A stretch of 41,305 bases of DNA from PALSA-505 sp035308365 (GCA_035308365.1 DATGGU010000010.1:1-41305); one strand, 5' to 3'. Positions 16,805 to 24,831 are shown, counted from the stretch's first letter. Program-made: numbers and translations. Notes: a model not told the origin generated them from the letters alone.

Positions 16805-17521
16805 CTAGACGTCGGCGAGGATCTTGGCGTCCAGGATCTCGAGGCCGTCCGGGCCGTTGCGCGACTCGATCTCCAGCGTGTCGCCCTGGAACATATAGCG
16901 GGTACGGCGCCGCCCGTCCTCAGCGCCGGCCATGACCTCTTCACCGTCATTGGCCGCCCGCTTGAGCAGGGCCATCTGGCGGGCCTGGGTGAGGCGAAGC
17001 GCGGACAGGCGCACGGCGACCGCGCACTCGGCATATCCGCTGAATATCGCGAGACGGCGGGACGATGCCTCCGGCGTGCCGTCGGTGAAGTAAGCCCGGC
17101 CGCTGGTCCCGTTGGTGTTGGTGTTTGTGTTGGCATTCGCGTTCGCGTTCGCCCCGGCGTTCGCGTTCGCCCCGGCGTTGGCGTTCGCCCCGGCGTTGGC
17201 GTTCGCCCCGACGTTCGCATTGGCAACGGCGAAGACGAACACGAGAACCGCGGGGAAGTCCGGCTCTCCGCCATCCGCGCGTGGCATGAATGAACTGATC
17301 GAGCGGATGGTCGCCACCCGCACCTCGGGGTCGAGCCCGGCCATCAAAGCACCCAGCGAGCTAGGCTCGGCACCTATCGGAATGGCGATGTCGATGTCCT
17401 TTTCGAGCAGCACCGCCGCCGGGTCAGCCGTGAAACGGGCGGCCAGCTCCGGATCATCGTCGAGTTCCCGGCAGAATTGGGTGATTTCGGACAGGGCGGT
17501 TGCCTGAACTTCCGCGGTCAT
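16805..17521 (-). CDS. Putative RiPP precursor with alternating Asn-rich repeat core
   Basis: Protein of 238 residues, first gene of the leftward cluster; ATG 17521 with AGGAGG ~10 nt upstream. Residues 1-75 look like an NHLP/Nif11-type leader (ITQFCRELDDDPELAARF, then TADPAAVLLEKDIDIAI). Residues 91-137 alternate strictly: even positions are V, A or T, and odd positions are A/L/F/V then Asn or Gly. All 15 asparagines of this stretch (101 to 137) are on odd positions. It contains four GANANA units and ends NANTNTNTNG. Residues 138-238 are a normal-looking domain with good codon bias, which is unlike known proteusins, where the core is C-terminal. A Met-Pro at 79-80 precedes an acidic EPD. The precursor role is inferred from the composition and from the adjacent B12 radical SAM enzyme. 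Confidence 0.75.
   Translation of the reverse strand: MTAEVQATALSEITQFCRELDDDPELAARFTADPAAVLLEKDIDIAIPIGAEPSSLGALMAGLDPEVRVATIRSISSFMPRADGGEPDFPAVLVFVFAVANANVGANANAGANANAGANANAGANANANANTNTNTNGTSGRAYFTDGTPEASSRRLAIFSGYAECAVAVRLSALRLTQARQMALLKRAANDGEEVMAGAEDGRRRTRYMFQGDTLEIESRNGPDGLEILDAKILADV
17141..17212. repeat. Four tandem 18-bp repeats encoding GANANA units
   Basis: On the plus strand the unit is GTTCGCGTTCGCCCCGGC at 17141 and 17159, with one-to-two-base variants at 17177 and 17195. A diverged fifth copy sits at 17213-17230. Read on the minus strand they encode the precursor's Gly-Ala-Asn-Ala-Asn-Ala units. The period is exactly six codons, so unit gain or loss would keep the frame and the Asn phase. 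Confidence 0.9.
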
Positions 17522-17697
17522 TGGGGAGTTCCCTCCTGGCGAGTCAGATAAGAACGAAACACGGTGCCTGATGCGGAACAATGGATTTGGACAATCTGTG
17601 GATCAGAAATAAGGTGTGAACTGTGTCGGCGCCCATAATGGCCGGTGGATTGCGGGTTGCCGGCCCGGGAGCGATGTGGTGGCCTTAGGCTGATTGC
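17522..17697. promoter_or_regulatory. Divergent upstream region of RiPP operon and lipoprotein gene
   Basis: This 176-bp region is locally AT-richer than the flanking genes. It must carry the promoter of the leftward precursor operon and that of the rightward lipoprotein gene. The AGGAGG for the precursor is near 17533-17538. I could not pick convincing -35/-10 pairs by eye, so no promoter element is assigned. Confidence 0.4.
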
Positions 17698-18612
17698 GTG
17701 CGGAAAAGCCCGGGCAGGATGCGAAGGCAGGCCTGCGCGCTCATCGCATTTGCCCTGATGGTGAGCCTGACGGCAACGGCCTGCGGTAGCCCGGGCCAGT
17801 TGCCCGATACCAGGGCGTACTGCGCGGCTCCACTGCGGGCCGGCGGCCCTTCGGTCCTGCTCCGCCAGGCCTGGATCATCTCGGCCGGCGCTCTGGTGCG
17901 GTTGCGGCAGGCCGGCCTGCCGCCCCGCCTGCTGAACGCGGACTTCGACCGCCCCAGCACGCTGGTGCTGGTCTCGCACGACCGGCCGGACTCGCTGGTG
18001 CCGCACGCCAGCCCCACGCTGTACTTCACCAGCGCGGCCACGCTGGTGAGCGCCCTGCGCGGCGGCCGGGTCACCCGGTCCGTCCGGTACCTGCTGCTCG
18101 ACCTGGAGCGCTGGCCGCTGACCCCGGGCAGCGAGCAGAGCAATCCGATGGCCGCGCTGAGATGGGCCGCCGCCACCGCCCACGCCTACGGCAAGTGCCT
18201 CGTGTTCGCACCGGCCATCGACCTGGTCGGCGTCCAGCATCCCGGCACCGGCGGATCGGCCCTGTACTCGCTGTTCGACAGTTCCATCGCCGGGCCCGGC
18301 GCGGCGCTCAGCGACGTCTTCGTGGTCCAGTCGCAGCACAGCGAGGGCACCAGCTACGCGAACAGCCTGGCGCCGCAGGCCATCGCGGCGGCGCGGGCGG
18401 CGCACCGGATACCCGTGCTGGCCGGCCTGAGCACCAACCCCAACGGGCATCACGTCAGCCCCGCCAACCTGCTCGCCGTGTACCGCGCCAGCGTGCGGGG
18501 CGGAGGCACCGGCTTCTGGCTCAACATCCCGCAAAGCGGCGCCGAGTGCTCCCGCTGCGGACGGCCCCAGCCCCAGGTGGCGGTCGCGTTCCTGGAGGAA
18601 GCTGCCGGGTGA
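17698..18612 (+). CDS. Secreted lipoprotein of unknown function, possible TIM-barrel/glycosidase-like
   Basis: Protein of 304 residues from GTG 17698; an in-frame ATG at 17719 is an alternative start. The signal peptide ends in SLTATAC, with the lipid-bearing Cys at 29. The body has alternating strands and helices with VRYLLLDLERWPLTPGSEQS, GKCLVFAPAIDLVG, DVFVVQSQHSEG and GTGFWLNIPQ. This order is reminiscent of barrel-fold glycosidase-like proteins, but I recognise no named family. It converges on the lipoprotein gene at 18620 with a 7-bp gap. Its start faces the RiPP operon, so it might share regulation, though nothing proves that. Confidence 0.7.
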   Translation: MRKSPGRMRRQACALIAFALMVSLTATACGSPGQLPDTRAYCAAPLRAGGPSVLLRQAWIISAGALVRLRQAGLPPRLLNADFDRPSTLVLVSHDRPDSLVPHASPTLYFTSAATLVSALRGGRVTRSVRYLLLDLERWPLTPGSEQSNPMAALRWAAATAHAYGKCLVFAPAIDLVGVQHPGTGGSALYSLFDSSIAGPGAALSDVFVVQSQHSEGTSYANSLAPQAIAAARAAHRIPVLAGLSTNPNGHHVSPANLLAVYRASVRGGGTGFWLNIPQSGAECSRCGRPQPQVAVAFLEEAAG

Positions 18613-18619
18613 ATGGGTA

Positions 18620-19732
18620 TCAGCTCTCATGGAAGGTCCCCAGGCAGCCTCGGATGGAGTTCGCCGCCGGCTTGCCCTCGAAGGTCGGCGGCGACGGGAA
18701 CGGCGGATGCGCGGGATCGTTGGCCAGGTTTACGTTCCAGAAATAAATGGCCCGCAGGTGAAACTGCTCCACCACGTCGCAGGCGGCGGTGAACCACCGG
18801 GCCTGCACGGTCTCGTCGAACTTCCCGCCGACCCCCCACAATGACGGGTGGTAGTAGGCGCCGTCGGTCGCCCGGATGCCGACCTCATCGAGCGCCGTCC
18901 GGTAAAGAACCTGCGCAGGGATCCCGCGGAACAGCCGGTCCCACCCGGCCACGATCTGGCTCACCGTGGCGGTGGGCGGGAGAAATATTTCCGGGTAGGC
19001 GTCCACGCCAAAATAGCTGAGCTTCAGCAGGTGCTGCCCGCCATAGGCCGGGAAATAGTTTCGCTGCTCGGAGGCGTAGGAGACGATCCCGTGATAGACC
19101 GCGCCGACCGATCGCAGGAAGGACGGCCACTGGCTGCTCGAATCCAGGAACTGGAGCTCGGATCCGGTGATGAACTCCCTGACGTGCAGGCGCTGGGCGA
19201 TCTGCAGATAGGGCAGTTCGGCCTTGTAGTAGCTGGCGAACCACCGAGCCTGGTTCTGCGGCGCGATGAAGCCTTCCCAGTTCTGCGGGTTGATGATCCC
19301 CCGTGAGCCCAGGCTGCTCGCCGTCACCTCGATGAGCGGGCGGTACTCGACGGTGAGGTGCTCCTTGTAGGCCATCTGCGTCAGCATCTGCACACTCGCC
19401 GGCGTCAGCGTGCCCCCCTCGGCCAGCACCGCGTTGGAGTGGATGTCCGGCTCGAAGAAGTTCCAGGAGATCCCCACGCTCGACGCACCGAGGGTGTGCC
19501 TGATGTAGTAGAGCGCCCGCTGGCCATTGCGGCGTACGTACGACGCTGGGTAGTTGCCCCTGGAGTACAGGTCGGCGCCGAGGATCGGGGGCTGCGATGG
19601 CGCCTGCCCCGGATCCGTGTGGCGGGAGTGCGCGCCGGTGACACTGCCCGGCATGAGCGGGTGCACCGAGCAGGCGGATGTCACGGCCGCCACCGCCGCG
19701 GCGACGCCAGCATGCCACCGGTAGCGTTTCAT
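18620..19732 (-). CDS. Secreted lipoprotein, GH113-like glycosidase candidate
   Basis: Protein of 370 residues; ATG 19732 overlaps the stop of the upstream glycosyltransferase (ATGA). A short lipoprotein signal gives an acylated Cys21 (AVTSACS). The domain reads like a barrel-fold glycoside hydrolase of the GH113 kind: a SVGISWNFFEPDIHSN strand, LTVEYRPLIEV, then VREFITGSELQFLD with a likely acid/base Glu, SYFGVDAYPEIFL, TALDEVGIRA with a second Glu, and IYFWNVNLAND near the end. It is the last gene of the GtrA-glycosyltransferase operon, which suggests it trims or remodels the glycan that operon makes. Confidence 0.65.
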   Translation of the reverse strand: MKRYRWHAGVAAAVAAVTSACSVHPLMPGSVTGAHSRHTDPGQAPSQPPILGADLYSRGNYPASYVRRNGQRALYYIRHTLGASSVGISWNFFEPDIHSNAVLAEGGTLTPASVQMLTQMAYKEHLTVEYRPLIEVTASSLGSRGIINPQNWEGFIAPQNQARWFASYYKAELPYLQIAQRLHVREFITGSELQFLDSSSQWPSFLRSVGAVYHGIVSYASEQRNYFPAYGGQHLLKLSYFGVDAYPEIFLPPTATVSQIVAGWDRLFRGIPAQVLYRTALDEVGIRATDGAYYHPSLWGVGGKFDETVQARWFTAACDVVEQFHLRAIYFWNVNLANDPAHPPFPSPPTFEGKPAANSIRGCLGTFHES

Positions 19733-21291
19733 CGCACTCTCCAGACCGTCACCGTTTCCTTGAATCCCTGGAAGGTCACCAGCTTCACCGAGTTCCGGAG
19801 CAGCGCATAAAGGACCGGGTCGTCCGGCGGGTTGCCCTGAAGAAAGGTGACGTAGGTAATCACATAGGTCGCCGCGTACCGGCAGACCGGCGCGCGGTAA
19901 ACCGAACACCAGCGCTGGTTCAGCTCATCGCCGATCTGTTCCGGTGCGACGACGACATCGCTGCGTGGAATATGGGTCATCGCGTATTGCCTGACCTGAG
20001 CAAGCACATCGTCGCTGCGGCTGACGACCCGCAGGTAGAACGAGCCGAGCCCGGCCAGCACCACGGCCACCGCGCCGGCCGCCACGGCCCTGGCCAGCCG
20101 CGGCCGGCTGTACCGGCTCTGCCCCTTGTACAGGCTCTGCCGTCTGGCCAGTACGCTCTGCCAACTGGCCACGATATGGGCCAGCTCGGTCCACAAAAAG
20201 CAGTACAGCGGCACCAGCAGCAGCGCGAAATACTGCTGGTACCGCAGTTCGCTGGCGCCGAATACCACAATGGCGGCCGCGGTCCAGCTGAACAGCAGCG
20301 TGTTGCGCCGCAGCGGTGCCACGCTCCGGGTCCGTGCGCACTGGACAGTCCTTCGCACCACCAATACGAATCCGGCCACCGCGGCCAGAAAGCTGGGCAG
20401 GAACACCGCGTACTGATGAGTCAGCAGGTCGAGGAAGGCAAACGGCGAGGTGAGCGTGCCACCGCTGTGCCGCAGGTTCACGACGCGCTCCAGTTGCAGC
20501 AGCGTGTCGTCCAGGAACCAGTGGTGTGACCCGACGTCGAACAGCGGCGTCATCATGCCGAAGTACAGGGCCACGACGAGCAGGGCGGTACCGGTCAGCA
20601 CCAGGTGGTTGCGGTGCTCGCGCCTGGTGATCAGCCAGTGCAGGCCGACCGTTGGCAGCAGGTAGGTGCCGGTCTGCTTGAACACGATGGCGCAGCCGAC
20701 CGCCGCTCCGGCGATCAGGAACCGCAGCCTGGTGGGCCGCTCCAGGGCGCGCTGGTACAGCAGCATGGCACCCACCACGAGCACGAACAGCGTGTTCTCG
20801 ATGTAGGAGACCCGCTGGATGAACAGCAGCCATCCGTCAAAGGCCAGGAAGGCCAGCGTCATCAGGGCGATCCGCGACCCGTGCAGCTTCCACAGCAGCC
20901 GGAAGAGCAGGACGAACATGCCCAGGGCCATCAGCACGCCGAGCAGCCGGGCCTGCGGCACGCCCGCGCCAGCCAGCTTGAACCAGCCGGCCAGCAGCAG
21001 GAAGTAGAACGGCGGGTGGAACAGGAAGGGAGTCCACGGCAGGCCGTACTGCAGGTGCTCGTTCAGCGTGCCCAGGGTCGCGACGTTCGTCGCGATCGAG
21101 GTGTAGACCGGCTCGTCGGACTGCCAGCCGGGCTTTCCGGCGAGATCCCAGAGCCTCAGCGCGGCCGCGGCCGCCAGGATGGCACCCGCGACAGCCAGCT
21201 CCCGGCGATGTCCGGCCGCCCGCCGCCGGTGGCTGGCGGGACGGTCCTGGTATCCCGGGAACGGCTGCTCCGCGGTGAGGCTCTGTCTCAT
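19729..21291 (-). CDS. ArnT/PMT-type (GT-C) polyprenyl-phosphate-sugar glycosyltransferase
   Basis: Polytopic membrane enzyme of 520 residues with ~11 hydrophobic segments. The first external loop carries the GT-C acidic pair Asp59-Glu60 (GWQSDEPVYTSI). The following HPPFYFLLLAGWFKL matches the family's HPPLY-like motif. It would move a sugar from a polyprenyl phosphate carrier to an external acceptor. I chose ATG 21291 because it overlaps the GT2 stop by four bases. The open frame extends further upstream but inside GT2. The C-terminal ~120 residues are extracytoplasmic. It is coupled on both sides and works with the GT2 and GtrA proteins. Confidence 0.82.
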   Translation of the reverse strand: MRQSLTAEQPFPGYQDRPASHRRRAAGHRRELAVAGAILAAAAALRLWDLAGKPGWQSDEPVYTSIATNVATLGTLNEHLQYGLPWTPFLFHPPFYFLLLAGWFKLAGAGVPQARLLGVLMALGMFVLLFRLLWKLHGSRIALMTLAFLAFDGWLLFIQRVSYIENTLFVLVVGAMLLYQRALERPTRLRFLIAGAAVGCAIVFKQTGTYLLPTVGLHWLITRREHRNHLVLTGTALLVVALYFGMMTPLFDVGSHHWFLDDTLLQLERVVNLRHSGGTLTSPFAFLDLLTHQYAVFLPSFLAAVAGFVLVVRRTVQCARTRSVAPLRRNTLLFSWTAAAIVVFGASELRYQQYFALLLVPLYCFLWTELAHIVASWQSVLARRQSLYKGQSRYSRPRLARAVAAGAVAVVLAGLGSFYLRVVSRSDDVLAQVRQYAMTHIPRSDVVVAPEQIGDELNQRWCSVYRAPVCRYAATYVITYVTFLQGNPPDDPVLYALLRNSVKLVTFQGFKETVTVWRVR

Positions 21292-22328
21292 CGGCGCGTC
21301 CAGGCCTCCTGCGCCCGGCCCCCCAGCGGCGCCGGTTTCTGCCCGCTGATCAGGCCCCGGACCAGGCCGACCACGAACAGCGAGCCGAGAATCACGGTCA
21401 CCAGCGGATAGGCGAGCGATTCCAGGCTGCGTGACCTCGCGTATTCCCACCCGCCGGACAGGATGAGGGCCACCGCGGCCAGGGCGATGACCAGCGGTCC
21501 CTCACTGTCAGCGGTCAGCAGCGCCGCCAGCGGCGGCAGGCTGGCCCCGGTCATGCTGAGCGTCACCGCCTGAACCCGCCGCTTGCGGGACAGCGGGCAG
21601 TCCGGGTGAGCCTTGATCAGCATCGAGCAGCCGTGGCTGGCCCGCAGGTACTCCCTGGCGAGCGGGATCAGGCCACGCCTGTGATGGTGCAGCCCGTTCA
21701 GCTCGCTGCTGACCAGGATCGGATGGCCGGAACTCGCCACCCGCCAGAACCATTCGTAATCCTCATAGCCGAACAACCAGTTCACATCCAGCGGGCAGGC
21801 CTCATAGAGCTGCCGCGTGCACACCACATTGGAAGTGACCGGCGGCTTTTTACGGCGCAGGCCGAAGTCATCGGCGATGACCAGATACGATTCGTTGTTC
21901 CGCGGGGTTTTCGCACCGAGCCGGTTATTGTCCACATAACGGCCCCAGAAGCTGGAGTGGATGGATTTCATGCCACCGGTCACGCACTCCACCCGGTGCT
22001 CGGCCATGAGCCGTATGCTGCGGCTGAGCCAGTCCGGCGGCATGACGATGTCACTGTCCGACAGGGCGATCAGCTCGCCGCGTGATTTACCGATACCCGC
22101 GTGCCGCTTTACATTTGGATCGCGCCCGGGCGGAGACGCTTCCTCCATGGTGATAAGCCTCGGGTCATCGATGCCATCCAGTGCGGTCCAGGTTGAATCG
22201 CCGAGATCACCGACGAGTATTAATTCCTCAAGATTGTCATAATCCTGCCCCAGCAGCGACTCCACGGTCGCCCGGATCGTCCGCTCGTTTCTCTTGCATG
22301 GCACGATCACACTCACCGAGGGGGACAA
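21288..22328 (-). CDS. Family 2 glycosyltransferase with C-terminal membrane segments
   Basis: Protein of 346 residues. The GT-A fold starts at once (SVSVIVPCKRNERTIRATVE), with the metal-binding Asp91/Asp93 in LSDSDIVMPPDW and the acceptor-side FGYEDYEWFWRV. Residues ~255-330 hold two or three membrane helices, as in enzymes that load sugars onto polyprenyl phosphate. The start is TTG 22328 with GGAAG 6 nt upstream, because the GT domain begins there. That start lies 92 bp inside the GtrA gene. It probably makes the lipid-linked sugar used by the ArnT-type enzyme downstream. Confidence 0.82.
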   Translation of the reverse strand: MSPSVSVIVPCKRNERTIRATVESLLGQDYDNLEELILVGDLGDSTWTALDGIDDPRLITMEEASPPGRDPNVKRHAGIGKSRGELIALSDSDIVMPPDWLSRSIRLMAEHRVECVTGGMKSIHSSFWGRYVDNNRLGAKTPRNNESYLVIADDFGLRRKKPPVTSNVVCTRQLYEACPLDVNWLFGYEDYEWFWRVASSGHPILVSSELNGLHHHRRGLIPLAREYLRASHGCSMLIKAHPDCPLSRKRRVQAVTLSMTGASLPPLAALLTADSEGPLVIALAAVALILSGGWEYARSRSLESLAYPLVTVILGSLFVVGLVRGLISGQKPAPLGGRAQEAWTRR

Positions 22329-22923
22329 TTGCTCTTCCCTTTCTGTTCCTTTTGCTTGAAGGAACGAAAGTCCAGAAATTGCCTATCATGAAGTTGACCG
22401 CGGTAAAGATCGCTGTCGTAGCGACGTTCGCTGCCAGGTAATTAACCTGCACCAGAATCAGCGCAGCGTAAATTAACAGATTAAAGACGGTGGTGATGAT
22501 CTTCTGCGTGTTGAACTTGTACCAGGCCAGCCAGAACTGGATATCCTTGTCCCGCCAGGTCCAGAAGTAATTCAGCAGGAAGCTCACCTGAATCGAGATG
22601 AATCCCTGCACCAGATACGAAGCGTCACTGCCGGCCCGCCAGACCTGAACGAGGAAGGCCTGGATCGCCAGCCCGAGTACGAAGACGAAGCCGCCGACCA
22701 AGCTGAACGAGGCGAACCTGGCCCCATGCCTGGCAAGCATCCGGCGCATCCCGTCTCGTGACCACAGCGAGACTTCGCAGCGGTGCCGCCCGCGTGACGG
22801 GGGCCCCCGGCCGACGGCCGGCTGCGGAAGGACAGGGTGGATGCCGGCCTCGGGCACGCCCCAGGTTGTGCTTGCCTGTGAGCGCAGCCGAAGACGTTCG
22901 GCCTGGTCAGCGTCCCGGTTCAT
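22237..22923 (-). CDS. GtrA-family membrane protein
   Basis: Protein of 228 residues; the four-helix GtrA domain spans ~70-190 (RFASFSLVGGFVFVLGLAI, SFLLNYFWTWRDKD, NFMIGNFWTF). The first ~60 residues are hydrophilic and poorly constrained, so translation might begin later, at MRRMLARHG. GtrA proteins are thought to flip or help transfer lipid-linked sugars across the membrane, which fits the two glycosyltransferases downstream. The C-terminal ~30 residues overlap the GT2 gene in another frame, a long overlap for this window. Confidence 0.8.
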   Translation of the reverse strand: MNRDADQAERLRLRSQASTTWGVPEAGIHPVLPQPAVGRGPPSRGRHRCEVSLWSRDGMRRMLARHGARFASFSLVGGFVFVLGLAIQAFLVQVWRAGSDASYLVQGFISIQVSFLLNYFWTWRDKDIQFWLAWYKFNTQKIITTVFNLLIYAALILVQVNYLAANVATTAIFTAVNFMIGNFWTFVPSSKRNRKGRAIVPLGECDRAMQEKRADDPGDRGVAAGAGL

Positions 22924-23229
22924 TGGTTGCCTAACCTTCGGGTGTCCCTCCCGCGGGGCACAATCATACGGATCATCCGGGTGCGCGCAATAAAACCACG
23001 TGAATTTAACACAAACTTTGATTTAGCAGGGAAAATCTCCCACTATCGCGCTCGTTCGGCCGGAACGGGCGGTTCATGCCCGGCTGGGCGAACCCGGGCG
23101 GCCGCGCTGGACTGCGCAGCCCACGGCGGGCCCACTGGCTACTGACAGTGAACAAAATGCGAACTTCCGCCCACGCCACAGTGGGCCCGGCTACGATGGC
23201 CGCACCGCCACAGAGCGAAAGGAGGGGCC
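22924..23229. promoter_or_regulatory. AT-rich divergent intergenic region with a hairpin
   Basis: This 306-bp gap separates the leftward GtrA operon from the rightward 65-residue gene. Bases ~22985-23045 are strongly AT-rich for this genome (around CACGTGAATTTAACACAAAC) and are the likely promoter zone of the GtrA operon. GCCCAC-N6-GTGGGC at 23169-23186 is a perfect 6-bp inverted repeat just before TACGAT (23192-23197), a fair -10 box for the small gene. No ORF here looks coding. Confidence 0.45.
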
Positions 23230-23427
23230 ATGCGCGGTATTTACCGCTGTGCCGATGGCCACCTTTTTCAGCGCAGTGTCAAGGCAATGCTCTTCGAGGC
23301 CAACCTCGGTCCCGGGCGGCACGTGCTCAAATGCCCGGTGGACGGAAAACGGGTGGTCATAACCCGGGTCCGGAGAAAGGATCTGAACCCGGCTGAGATA
23401 GCCGAGGCCGAGTCCCGGATGGCCTAG
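23230..23427 (+). CDS. Small conserved-type 65-residue protein, zinc-ribbon-like
   Basis: Very likely real despite its size, because AAAGGAGG lies 4-5 nt before ATG 23230 and the codon bias is strong. The sequence starts MRGIYRCADGHLFQRSVKAM, has a second Cys in HVLKCPVDGKRV, and ends in an acidic/Ala-rich helix (LNPAEIAEAES). One Cys-x3-His pair and one lone Cys suggest a minimal or degenerate zinc ribbon. Small proteins of this look are common in actinomycetes and have no firm function. It stands alone, with non-coding DNA on both sides. Confidence 0.75.
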   Translation: MRGIYRCADGHLFQRSVKAMLFEANLGPGRHVLKCPVDGKRVVITRVRRKDLNPAEIAEAESRMA

Positions 23428-23661
23428 CCGGCGGGTGGCGGCGCCTGCCCCGGGTGTCTTCGGCCGGCGCTGTCCATGGTGGTCCTGCTGGACCGGACGG
23501 CCGCTGCTGCGATCCTCGCCGCGGTCGCTTTTGCGCCAGCCGGGCCGGCGCCAATAGCTGTACTCGCCGTGACCCGGTCAGAACTCCACCCAGCACTGCG
23601 CCCCATGCATATGGCACTCCCGAACACAACGACGGCTACGATTCGCGCTGATGACAGCCGC

Positions 23662-24718
23662 TCAGCTCAGTGACCAGGTCTTTCCGTTCCACCGCTCCAG
23701 CAGTGGGGTGCTTGCGCCGGACGAGGCGTCGGACAGCCCGGCCGCCCAGCAGTCGCCGGACTTGGGGCAGGAAATGCCCTCGAGAGTGGCAAAGATCGAC
23801 CCGCTGATGGACGGCATGGCCTGCAACGTCCACTTGCTGCCGTTCCAGCCCTCGCCGAGCGTGGGATTGGCCCCCGACGCGCTGTAGGTGCCGACGCTCT
23901 CGCAGGCCGGGGCACCGGTGCACGCCACGGCGTTGAGCTCGGAATTGCTCGCGCCGCTGGGGAAACTGGCGTGGTGGCGGCCCATTTCGTGCCGTTCCAG
24001 TGCTGCGCGATCACCAGCAGGTTGTCGCCGATCCCGACGGCGAGGCAGGCCGAACTGCTGGTGCAGCCGTCGCCGGCAAGCTCGCCGCTGCTGGTGTTGG
24101 GCGTGGTGAGGACCGACCATTTCGAGCCGTTCCACTTCTCGGTCAGCGACCCGCTGAACGAGCCCGGGAACCAGTAGCCCACCGCCCAGCACTGACTGGC
24201 CGAACCACAGGCCACGCCGGACAGCACGTCCGGCCTGGCGGTGCTGGGGCTGGGGCTGGACACGATCGACCACTTCGAGCCGTTCCACCGCTCGATCAGG
24301 GTGGCGAAGCTGGACGAGCCGCTGGACGAGCCGGCCGCCCAGCAGTTCGTGGCGCTCGTGCAGGTGATGGCCTGCAGGAAGGTTGTCGTGAACCCAGACG
24401 GCGACGGGGCGCTGACCGGCGAGGACTTGCTGGTGAACCCGTCGGTGAAGATGGCCTCGCGCAGTTCCTCCGGCACCCCTGGGCCGCTGTCGCGCACCCT
24501 GATCAGCAGGTCGCATTCGGCCGGGACGGCGGTCAGCTCCACCCAGCGCGGCTCCGGGTCTGCGCCACCGACAGGGCACGCTGCTCGTACTGCCGGCCGA
24601 GCTGGCGCTTGAGGTTCCACTCCACGACGGCGAATCCGGCAATCATGGTGATCACCAGGATCGTCACCTGCATGATCACGACCTGGGTGGACAACCGCTG
24701 CCACGACACCCGCCGCAT
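23662..24718 (-). pseudogene. Mosaic pseudogene: CitA/DcuS-type sensor kinase fragments joined to a WxGxxW repeat protein
   Basis: Leftward from ATG 24718, the first ~55 residues (MRRVSWQRLSTQVVIMQVTI..., EWNLKRQLGRQYEQRALSVA) are the N-terminus of a CitA/DcuS-type histidine kinase with its first membrane helix. After a frame change near 24560 comes a piece of the ATPase domain (LLIRVRDSGPGVPEELREAI, FTDGFTSK). The whole sensor and dimerisation core between them is missing. Directly after it begin repeats of the form Cys-x5-Cys-x-AVG...ERWNGSKWS, at least five units. Around 23975 the frame shifts again and the repeats continue to the stop at 23662. So two unrelated genes were joined and then decayed. 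Confidence 0.75.
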
Positions 24719-24831
24719 ATGGGCTCCTCGCTGCCGCCGTGCCCGGTAATCGCCGGTTCGGGGTGTTTCGGCAGTGTAACAGCGGTCTTCCGGGCCGGTG
24801 AAGAACCAGCGAGCGTGAGCAGAATGAGCAA

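Noticed and set aside
17141..17230. Tandem 18-bp repeats considered as a CRISPR array or minisatellite.
   Set aside because: There are no spacers and no cas genes; the repeats are contiguous and encode regular codons in frame.
17112..17507. Plus-strand frame reading repeated Phe-Ala-Phe-Ala, like a membrane peptide.
   Set aside because: It is the antisense of the Asn-Ala repeat. The minus-strand gene has the ribosome binding site, leader and operon context.
18629..19306. Plus-strand open frames over the GH113-like lipoprotein and glycosyltransferase genes.
   Set aside because: They lack start signals and domains, while the minus-strand genes overlap by ATGA and have signal or GT motifs.
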